Source of the DNA: Flavobacteriales bacterium
GTDB taxonomy: Bacteria; Bacteroidota; Bacteroidia; NORP154
Reading direction: 5' to 3'
DNA length: 21,962 bases
Assembly: GCA_012965625.1 (NCBI GenBank)
Contig: DTSC01000410.1
Span: 1-21,962 of the forward strand
The position numbers were made by a program, and so were the translations under genes. Position 1 is the stretch's first letter. Every line of letters starts with the position of its first letter. This document shows positions 16,551 to 21,962 of the stretch, piece after piece. The notes under the pieces were generated by a model. That model was not told the DNA's origin. It ran no database searches and worked only from the letters and a program-made list of their open reading frames with translations.

Positions 16551-17120
16551 GTGTTTGATACTAAAGATCAGGATCTCTTGAATAGCGACAATGACCTGCA
16601 GCTGGTTAAAGGCTGTATAGATGGCGATCTTGTATCTCAAAAAAAATTATACGAACGATTTGCTAAGAAGATGATGGGTGTTTGCTTGCGATATGCTGAT
16701 AATTATGAAGATGCACAAGACATCCTGCAAGATGGATTGATAAAGGTCTTTAAGAATATAGATAGCTTTAAAGGTTCCGGCTCTCTGGAAGGATGGATAC
16801 GCAGGATAGTCGTTAATACAGCCCTGGCTACCTACAGGACATCAAATCCATTGAGATTAAGTAAGGGAAGTGAAGAGCTGGAATATATACCAGCATCAGA
16901 TGATGACATCCTCGGTTCTATATCAGTAAAGGACCTCCTGAACATAATAAGAAAGCTGCCTTCAGGATATCGTATCGTTTTTAACTTATATGCAATTGAG
17001 GGCTATAGCCATAAAGAAATTGCGGAACAATTAGATATAACAGAAAGCACATCAAAATCACAGTATTCAAGGGCCAGAAGCCTTTTGCAAAAAATTATTC
17101 AATCAGAAGAAGTGTCATAG
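16551..17120 (+). CDS. ECF (RpoE-family) RNA polymerase sigma factor
   Basis: A 189-residue sigma factor. Region 2 is at about 33-98 (YERFAKKMMGVCLRYADNYEDAQDILQDG, then FKGSGSLEGWIRRI) and region 4 at about 128-183, with a helix-turn-helix at GYSHKEIAEQLDITESTSKSQYSRAR. It directs RNA polymerase to a small regulon. The chosen start is GTG at 16551, giving a 9-residue lead before a possible TTG start at 16578; no ATG fits. If the upstream -10 box is used, the mRNA is nearly leaderless, so the start is not certain. The anti-sigma-like gene follows after 3 bases, the usual sigma/anti-sigma pairing. Confidence 0.93.
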   Translation: MFDTKDQDLLNSDNDLQLVKGCIDGDLVSQKKLYERFAKKMMGVCLRYADNYEDAQDILQDGLIKVFKNIDSFKGSGSLEGWIRRIVVNTALATYRTSNPLRLSKGSEELEYIPASDDDILGSISVKDLLNIIRKLPSGYRIVFNLYAIEGYSHKEIAEQLDITESTSKSQYSRARSLLQKIIQSEEVS

Positions 17121-17123
17121 CTT

Positions 17124-18671
17124 ATGCCAGAAGAAAAAGATAAGATAAAAGATTTGTTCAGCTCAGCCTTTGAGGATTTTGAGGCAGAGGTGGATGAAAA
17201 GGTGTGGATGAATATTGAAAATGAGCTTCATCCGGAATCTAAGAAAAGATTTGCCTGGTGGCGATGGGCAGCAGCAGCTTCCATCATTGGAGGATTATCA
17301 ATCTTTGCCTTGCTGAATCTGCCGGCTGACAAGGAGCCCTTGGCTGAACAAAAAGGGAGGCCTGCAGAGGTTGTTAAATCTCAAGAGGATAAAGTAATGC
17401 CTGAAACACAGCAAGCTAGCACCAAAGAAGGGGATCAAGTGGCTGAGCAGGAAGGAAGTGATAAAAAGTCTGAAGAAGAGCTGTTAGCAGGTAAAGGGAT
17501 TGATGGTGCTGCGGAAAAAGATTATGCCGACACTAAGGATATTGAATATTCCGAATCCTCCAAAACGGATCTTGCGATTTCATCTGTACCTTCAGATGCT
17601 GGCGATGACCTGGCTGCTAATACGCCTGAGGAGCTTTCAAATGCTTCCTCAACAAATCTCGGCATTTCAACAGTCCCCCCTGATACCGGTGGTGTCATAG
17701 CTGCCAATACACCTGTTGGCCTTTCAGATAATGTGAATGAGAGTGTGATGACCTCAATGTTAACGGAAGATACTGTTACTGAAATTGCAGCAATAATAGA
17801 TGAGGAAACAAAAACAGCAGACTCAGCAGCTACCATGGTGCTGATAACATTGCCAGCACTTAAGCCCATTGATATACCAATAGACCTTTCAGACTCAGCC
17901 CTCGTGGCATTGCTTATTGATACTGATCTGGTAACCATAAATGAGCCTATTTTACTCCCAAAGGTAGATGAAAGCAAATGGCTGCTGGCAGCCAATTTTA
18001 TATCTGCTGGGGGCTCAGGAACTGTTTCCTCTACGCCAGCACAAACAGAAGCTATGGATATGAGCTCAGTCCCACTAATATCTTTCACTACAACTACATC
18101 TTTTGATACCGCTGGCACCCCCATTATGCTTATCACACAAAAAACCTTAGAGTATGGAGAAACTCGGTATTTACCACCTATAATAACCAGCATCACCATT
18201 AATTACCGGCTTAATAAAAGATGGAGCCTGGAAAGTGGATTGTCCTATACGGTGCTTCTTTCAAACAGGGAAACAGCGTTGTTCAACCAGGAACAGAAAA
18301 AACAAAATGCAAAATTGCAATATCTGGGGATTCCTTTATTGCTGGATTTCAGTATCATAAAAGGGAAAAAGTTTTCCTGGTACACTTCCTTGGGAGTGAT
18401 GGCAGAAAAAGGGCTGAATGAAAAACTTACAACGATACATCTTTCTAATGGCGAAACCACAGATGAGCTTATGGAATCTAATCCCTTGCAGGGCCTTGAT
18501 GTCTCAGCAATATTTGGCATGGGGCTGGATTGCAATATAAATAAGTTATTGAGCTATTACCTGCAGCCGGGCTTGTCGGCATATTTTGTCACTGATGGTT
18601 CTCCATACAATCCGCGAGTATCTCGCGCACTCTGGCCCAATGTGCAAACCGGCCTTCGCATTCATCTTTAG
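17124..18671 (+). CDS. Anti-sigma factor fused to outer-membrane beta-barrel (Dma-like)
   Basis: A 515-residue trans-envelope protein. Residues 1-45 form a charged cytoplasmic segment of the anti-sigma type (LFSSAFEDFEAEVDEKVWMNI). It lacks the HxxxCxxC zinc motif of ZAS anti-sigmas. Residues about 46-66 are a transmembrane helix (RWAAAASIIGGLSIFALLNL). Residues 67-284 form a long acidic, Ser/Thr/Ala-rich linker with a tandem 29-residue repeat at 148-205. Residues about 285-515 look like an 8-10-strand outer-membrane beta-barrel (KWLLAANFISAGGSG, alternating strands, terminal TGLRIHL). This matches the dual membrane-spanning anti-sigma proteins (Dma) described in Bacteroides thetaiotaomicron. 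It probably binds the neighbouring sigma and senses the outer membrane; that it does so here is inference. Confidence 0.85.
   Translation: MPEEKDKIKDLFSSAFEDFEAEVDEKVWMNIENELHPESKKRFAWWRWAAAASIIGGLSIFALLNLPADKEPLAEQKGRPAEVVKSQEDKVMPETQQASTKEGDQVAEQEGSDKKSEEELLAGKGIDGAAEKDYADTKDIEYSESSKTDLAISSVPSDAGDDLAANTPEELSNASSTNLGISTVPPDTGGVIAANTPVGLSDNVNESVMTSMLTEDTVTEIAAIIDEETKTADSAATMVLITLPALKPIDIPIDLSDSALVALLIDTDLVTINEPILLPKVDESKWLLAANFISAGGSGTVSSTPAQTEAMDMSSVPLISFTTTTSFDTAGTPIMLITQKTLEYGETRYLPPIITSITINYRLNKRWSLESGLSYTVLLSNRETALFNQEQKKQNAKLQYLGIPLLLDFSIIKGKKFSWYTSLGVMAEKGLNEKLTTIHLSNGETTDELMESNPLQGLDVSAIFGMGLDCNINKLLSYYLQPGLSAYFVTDGSPYNPRVSRALWPNVQTGLRIHL
17565..17738 (+). repeat. Two tandem 87-base units in the periplasmic linker
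   Basis: Units at 17565-17651 and 17652-17738 encode 29 residues each. They share T(D/N)LxIS(S/T)VP(S/P)D(A/T)G followed by xxAANTPxxLS. They lie in the linker of the anti-sigma/barrel fusion, so the linker has grown by duplication; its length may matter for spanning the periplasm. Confidence 0.75.
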
Positions 18672-18703
18672 GATCTCATCAATTTCATAAAATATAGATG
18701 GTC

Positions 18704-18731
18704 ATGCAACCTTTTGCGGTTCCATTGCATC
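18704..18731 (+). promoter_or_regulatory. Second copy of the bipartite ECF-like element
   Basis: ATGCAACCTTTTG (18704-18716), 8 bases unlike those of the first copy, then TTGCATC (18725-18731). Identical half-sites and spacing with a different middle argue for a binding site rather than recent duplication. It lies 62 bases before the ATG at 18794, giving a leader of about 55 bases that contains a small hairpin ACCAT-GATA-ATGGT at 18744-18757. Confidence 0.7.
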
Positions 18732-18793
18732 TTCCTATTAGAAACCATGATAATGGTATAGATTTTAAAATTTAATAACAAATAATATAGATC

Positions 18794-20095
18794 ATGCAAA
18801 ATATTCAAACAAGTACAAAAATTCTTTTTATCGCTGGAATTCTAATGATTACAGGGTGTAGAGACCGATTGATAGAAAAAAGAACCTATATGGCCAATGT
18901 GCCGATATATATGACTTATGACCAGCTAAAGGTTTCTGTAGCTTCTAAGCAGGCCAGCGCTCTTGTAAGTCCGGGGAAAATATATTTCAAGGATGATTAC
19001 CTTTTTGTAAATGAGATAAGCAAGGGAATACACGTGTTTGACAACAGCGATCCTGCATCCCCTCAAGAGATTTCTTTTATCAGTATTCCGGGAAATGTGG
19101 ATATTGCCATTAAAGGGGATGTGCTGTATGCAGATAATTATACAGACTTGGTTGCGATAGACCTGAAAAATATCAGCAACGCTACTGTAACAAAACGAAT
19201 ATCTGGTGTCTTTCCGTATTCATTACCTGCTCACGATCCATCCTACCCAATGGCTATGGTCGATGAGAGTATCGGTGTGGTGATCGGATGGAAGATTGAA
19301 GAAACCACAGAGATCTGTAAGGATGCCGATTGTGGCCCCGCCTATCCCAATTGGGCATGGGCAGAAGGTACTAACGGAGGCATGCTAGATAACATTTTTT
19401 TCACTACCAATACTACTGGACTAAGCCCACGGTCATCTGGCCTTGGCGGCTCTATGGCGCGGTTTGCGGTTTATGATAATTACTTATATGCGATTAACAG
19501 TTCAGAGCTGAAGCTTTTTGATATTGCCAGCCCCACTGATCCTGTAAGTTCATCTACAGTAACCATTGGATGGGATATTGAAACGATATTTCCTTATAAC
19601 GACAAATTGTTTATCGGCTCGCAAACAGGAATGTTTATATATGACCTGGCTACACCCTCAGACCCATCCTACATTGCACAGTTTGCACATGTGAGAAGCT
19701 GCGACCCTGTTGTTGTCGAAGGCGATTATGCTTACGTTACCTTAAGGTCTGGAAGTTCTTGTGGCGGATTCACCAACCAGCTGGATGTGATTGACATCAG
19801 CACGCTCTCCAGTCCGCAGCTGATCCAGTCATATCCCATGACGGAGCCCTATGGGCTAGGAGTAGACAATGGGCAGCTATTTGTTTGTGATGGTGATGAC
19901 GGCTTAAAGGTGTATTCGATAGCTGATCCTTATGCTATTGACCAGAACCTGCTGAGCCACCAGGCAGAGATAAATACTTTTGATGTAATACCCTATAACA
20001 ATGTATTGATGATGATAGGGGAGGACGGATTGTATCAATACGACTATTCAAACATTAACAACCTGGTATTATTGAGTGTAATAGCGGTAAATTAA
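18794..20095 (+). CDS. Lipoprotein with LVIVD-like beta-propeller repeats
   Basis: A 433-residue lipoprotein. The signal peptide has a lipobox ending ITGC, with C22 as the lipidated cysteine. The mature part has repeats of the LVIVD type (YLFVNEISKGIHVFDNSDPASP, LYADNYTDLVAIDLKNIS, LYAINSSELKLFDIASPTDP, LFIGSQTGMFIYDLATPSDP, AYVTLRSG...LDVIDISTLSSP, LFVCDGDDGLKVYSIADP), expected to form a beta-propeller at the cell surface or in the periplasm. Its ligand is unknown. It is the first gene of a two-gene operon directly behind the second ECF-like element, so it is the best candidate for a sigma-controlled output gene. Confidence 0.85.
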   Translation: MQNIQTSTKILFIAGILMITGCRDRLIEKRTYMANVPIYMTYDQLKVSVASKQASALVSPGKIYFKDDYLFVNEISKGIHVFDNSDPASPQEISFISIPGNVDIAIKGDVLYADNYTDLVAIDLKNISNATVTKRISGVFPYSLPAHDPSYPMAMVDESIGVVIGWKIEETTEICKDADCGPAYPNWAWAEGTNGGMLDNIFFTTNTTGLSPRSSGLGGSMARFAVYDNYLYAINSSELKLFDIASPTDPVSSSTVTIGWDIETIFPYNDKLFIGSQTGMFIYDLATPSDPSYIAQFAHVRSCDPVVVEGDYAYVTLRSGSSCGGFTNQLDVIDISTLSSPQLIQSYPMTEPYGLGVDNGQLFVCDGDDGLKVYSIADPYAIDQNLLSHQAEINTFDVIPYNNVLMMIGEDGLYQYDYSNINNLVLLSVIAVN

Positions 20096-20124
20096 TATTG
20101 ATTCTGATTAATAAATTAAAAGAT

Positions 20125-20886
20125 ATGAAAACTTCAAAATTTGTAAAACTATGTGTGCTGCTGGTACCGATGATATTTATTGTATCAAGTGCTTTCTCCC
20201 AGAGAAATACAGAAGATGTCATCTATTTAAAAAATGGTTCTGTAATCCGTGGGGAGATCATTGAACAGAAATTCGGGGATTTTGTAAAAATAGAATCCAC
20301 CGGGCACAATGTTTGGGTCTTTAGTTCGGAGGATATAGACAGGATCGTAAAGGAAAAACATCAGGCACCCAAAAAATGGGGTCCGAACATCAAAGAGAAG
20401 GGCTATTTTAATATTACAGATGTCGGTTTGCTCGCGGGCAGGGATTCATACCAGAACAGGTATTCGTTCAGCTCCTTAATAATCAATGGTTACCAATTTA
20501 AGAACAGGTTGTCCTTAGGCCTGGGTACAGGGATTGAGTTTATGGATATACCCCTTGCTCCTGTGTTTCTGGATGTTCGCCATACTATATTAAAAGGAAA
20601 GCTCTCCCCTTTTATAGGGGTACAGGGAGGCTATGCTTTTCCGCTTGTTAATTATTATGATAATGCCTATGAACCCATGTACAAAGGCGGATACATGGTG
20701 GGATCTGTTATTGGTATAAAAAACTATATCAGTGACAATGCGGCCATCGTATTCTCTGTAGGGTTCAGGCATCAGCAGCTGCTGTCAACGAGAACTCACT
20801 GGGGATGGGAAGGAGATGAGCAGATTACGAAGGTGTTTAATTTATACAACCGCATTGCCATAAGGGCGGGACTTCATTTTAATTGA
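20125..20886 (+). CDS. Outer-membrane beta-barrel protein with N-terminal LKNG(x)xxxG domain
   Basis: Start corrected to the ATG at 20125; the open frame also allows TTG at 20098, but the signal peptide begins at the ATG (MKTSKFVKLCVLLVPMIFI, cleaved near AFSQ), giving 253 residues. After the signal peptide comes a small beta domain with YLKNGSVIRGEIIEQ and DIDRIVKE, common in Bacteroidota envelope proteins. From about residue 95 alternating hydrophobic strands (LSLGLGTGIEF, LSPFIGVQGGYAF, YMVGSVIGIKNYI, AIRAGLHFN) form a predicted barrel ending in a polar residue after F. It follows the lipoprotein by 29 bases, with no promoter visible between them. Confidence 0.85.
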   Translation: MKTSKFVKLCVLLVPMIFIVSSAFSQRNTEDVIYLKNGSVIRGEIIEQKFGDFVKIESTGHNVWVFSSEDIDRIVKEKHQAPKKWGPNIKEKGYFNITDVGLLAGRDSYQNRYSFSSLIINGYQFKNRLSLGLGTGIEFMDIPLAPVFLDVRHTILKGKLSPFIGVQGGYAFPLVNYYDNAYEPMYKGGYMVGSVIGIKNYISDNAAIVFSVGFRHQQLLSTRTHWGWEGDEQITKVFNLYNRIAIRAGLHFN

Positions 20887-21099
20887 TCTTTTGCTTTTGC
20901 CATGAAACTGGATAAAATTTACAACAACTAATATATATTTATGAAACGTACAAATATGCTTTATTTAGTATTGATTTTAGAAGTATTAGTAAATATATTT
21001 GTTATTGAAAGCTGAGATAAAAACTTTCACAAACTGCCACGAAGGCAAAGGTTATGCTTAAAACCTTTAAATACTTAAGCAAAGATTAAAACAATAATC
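20887..21099. other. Intergenic region holding the second repeat copy
   Basis: The 213 bases contain repeat copy 2 at 21033-21083 and a 24-codon open frame at 20941-21015 that encodes a hydrophobic peptide but has no ribosome-binding signal. No clear promoter or terminator is visible apart from the hairpins inside the repeat. Confidence 0.5.
21033..21083 (+). repeat. Dispersed intergenic repeat, copy 2
   Basis: Pairs with 3-54 in inverted orientation. Here the short hairpin is TGCC-ACGAA-GGCA (21035-21047), and a second stem, GCTTAA...TTAAGC, spans about 21055-21080. It lies 17 bases before the start of the type-B-domain protein and directly abuts the leader block shared with the next gene. 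Confidence 0.7.
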
Positions 21100-21123
21100 A
21101 TGAAAACACTGATCACATTATTT
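21084..21123 (+). repeat. Leader and start-codon block duplicated at 21570-21609
   Basis: Forty bases covering the leader and the first eight codons match the second block at 36 of 40 positions, including ATAATCATGAAAACA. The two genes share leader and signal-peptide start but not their mature parts. Confidence 0.8.
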
Positions 21124-21552
21124 GCAGCGGTTCTTTTGAGCCAGGCGCTAAGCGCACAGGTTATCTTGCCCCCTTGTCTTCCCCCTTGTGTAGATACAAA
21201 TATTCGGCCTATTATTTTAATACCTCAAACCGAGATTTTTGTGCCCAATGTATTTTCTGTAAACAGCGTAAATTCCGATAACCAGAAGCTATATGTATTT
21301 GGTATGGGCATAGCCACTTTGGATTTTAAAATATTTGATCGTTTGGGTGAGCTGGTTTATGAATCTGCAGACAATAATAGATCAATAAGATATGATGGTC
21401 AATGCTGCCGTTATGGGGATGGTTGGGATGGCTCTTTTTTAGGGGAGTCTCTGACTACTGCCAGTTTTGCCTATGTCCTCAAGGGCTATTTTGTAACGGG
21501 CAAACCCTTTTCTGAATCAGGAAATATTACCCTTATAGATAATAAATTTTAA
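21100..21552 (+). CDS. Short secreted protein made almost only of a T9SS type B (CHU_C) sorting domain
   Basis: A 150-residue protein. Residues 1-20 are a signal peptide (MKTLITLFAAVLLSQALSAQ). A cysteine/proline-rich bit follows (PPCLPPCVD), then from about 45 a gliding-motility-associated C-terminal domain: IFVPNVFS, a degenerate NSVNSDNQKLYVFG in place of the usual SPN-DG-ND motif, FKIFDRLGELVYES, WDGSFLG, FAYVLKGYF and GNITLIDN at the end. This domain normally sits at the end of large adhesins and targets them through T9SS. With almost no passenger, it may be a mini-adhesin, a part of surface filaments, or a remnant of a larger gene. The extra CC pair before WDG is unusual. Confidence 0.8.
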   Translation: MKTLITLFAAVLLSQALSAQVILPPCLPPCVDTNIRPIILIPQTEIFVPNVFSVNSVNSDNQKLYVFGMGIATLDFKIFDRLGELVYESADNNRSIRYDGQCCRYGDGWDGSFLGESLTTASFAYVLKGYFVTGKPFSESGNITLIDNKF

Positions 21553-21569
21553 TGCTAAGAATAAAAACA

Positions 21570-21609
21570 GATTAAATCAATAATCATGAAAACAATAATC
21601 ACACTATTT
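21570..21609 (+). repeat. Second copy of the duplicated leader block
   Basis: Counterpart of 21084-21123, 36 of 40 identical. The similarity fades after the first hydrophobic residues of the signal peptide. Confidence 0.8.
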
Positions 21610-21962
21610 ACAAGTATGCTTCTGACCTGTTTGACAAGTAATTTAACAGCTCAAGTCACAGATAGTTTGGAAATTATTCCGGCCAATCCAACTACAACGG
21701 ATACAGTCAAGGTAATTTGTTATACTACCTGGATGAGTGTTGTGCCAGGTCAACCATGTGGATACCCTTTATTAAATTCGTCTCTCAATATCAATAACAA
21801 TGAGATAGATGTTTATAAAACTCCATTAGATTCAGTAGATAGTAATTATATAGTGCTCTGGGTTCTTTGTAATTCAATAGACACTATAACAGTTGGACGA
21901 CTTAATGCAGGAACATATGACTTAACCTATCATTTAGGTTCCATCTCAGATACAACAATTAC
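21586..21962 (+). CDS. Secreted Bacteroidota protein, 3' end missing
   Basis: An open frame from the ATG at 21586 to the window end (125 complete codons, no stop). The signal peptide (MKTIITLFTSMLLTCL...) probably ends near TAQ at residues 22-24. The mature start DSLEIIPANPTTTDTVKVICY and the later GRLNAGTYDLTYHLGSIS are typical of Ig-like beta domains in T9SS cargo, where the opening PxNPTxxDxV strand and an AGTY turn recur. Cysteines appear in pairs (about residues 48 and 61, and another near 96). A C-terminal T9SS sorting domain is expected beyond the window but is not seen. No family name can be given. Confidence 0.75.
   Translation, partial: MKTIITLFTSMLLTCLTSNLTAQVTDSLEIIPANPTTTDTVKVICYTTWMSVVPGQPCGYPLLNSSLNINNNEIDVYKTPLDSVDSNYIVLWVLCNSIDTITVGRLNAGTYDLTYHLGSISDTTI

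Noticed and set aside
17522..18199. Long minus-strand open frame (225 residues) inside the anti-sigma/barrel gene
   Set aside because: It is antisense to the linker-coding region, is Ser/Val/Ala-rich from reversed codons, and has no domain or start signal. It is a shadow of the repetitive linker.
20098..20124. TTG start adding nine residues to the barrel gene
   Set aside because: The added residues precede a complete signal peptide that begins at the ATG at 20125, so the shorter form is preferred.

Overview
The window reads as chromosomal DNA from a member of the Bacteroidota, probably an environmental Chitinophagales/Sphingobacteriales-like lineage, although the order is only a guess. The evidence is two type IX secretion (T9SS) sorting domains (type A ending at 10374, type B at 21100-21552), seven-bladed SBBP-like secreted repeats, TPR-plus-SpoIIE phosphatases, an ECF sigma factor paired with an anti-sigma/outer-membrane-barrel fusion, TAnnTTTG-type -7 promoter boxes, and almost no Shine-Dalgarno sequences. 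Base composition is AT-rich throughout, with no phage, transposase, tRNA, rRNA or CRISPR.

Left part (1-8433): a promoter at about 107-138 drives two tandem paralogs of an uncharacterised helical Bacteroidota family (191-3371). They converge on two tandem paralogous membrane-anchored TPR-SpoIIE phosphatases on the minus strand (3401-7651). A 320-base intergenic region then separates the second phosphatase from a divergent small SnoaL/CaMKII-AD-like protein (7972-8433).

Middle (8471-16366): a DEAD-box RNA helicase with a DbpA-type RNA-binding domain, a T9SS-secreted beta-propeller protein, and a tight minus-strand operon from 15579 to 12790. In order of transcription this operon encodes a helical protein with an N-terminal IPGYRGY motif, an SPFH/SHOCT protein, a small membrane protein, a TPR-like protein and a zinc-ribbon TM2 protein. 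A zinc-ribbon single-pass membrane protein is divergently transcribed 52 bases away. The set recalls membrane-stress SPFH clusters such as ydjFGHI of Bacillus, but this assortment has no role I can name.

Right part (16367-21962): an ECF sigma factor (GTG start at 16551) is followed 3 bases later by a 515-residue protein with a cytoplasmic anti-sigma-like segment, one transmembrane helix, a long acidic linker and a C-terminal outer-membrane beta-barrel. This is the dual membrane-spanning anti-sigma layout. The most notable signal in the window is a bipartite element, ATGCAACCTTTTG-N8-TTGCATC, found upstream of the sigma gene (16508-16535) and again, with identical half-sites and spacing but a different N8, upstream of the next operon (18704-18731). 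That operon encodes a lipoprotein with LVIVD-like repeats and an outer-membrane barrel protein. The simplest reading is an autoregulated ECF sigma whose first visible target is the adjacent cell-surface operon. The window ends with a miniature T9SS type-B-domain protein and the start of another secreted protein sharing the same leader DNA.

A roughly 52-base intergenic repeat lies at both ends of the window in opposite orientations (3-54 and 21033-21083), with a small hairpin whose outer base pair changes on both sides.
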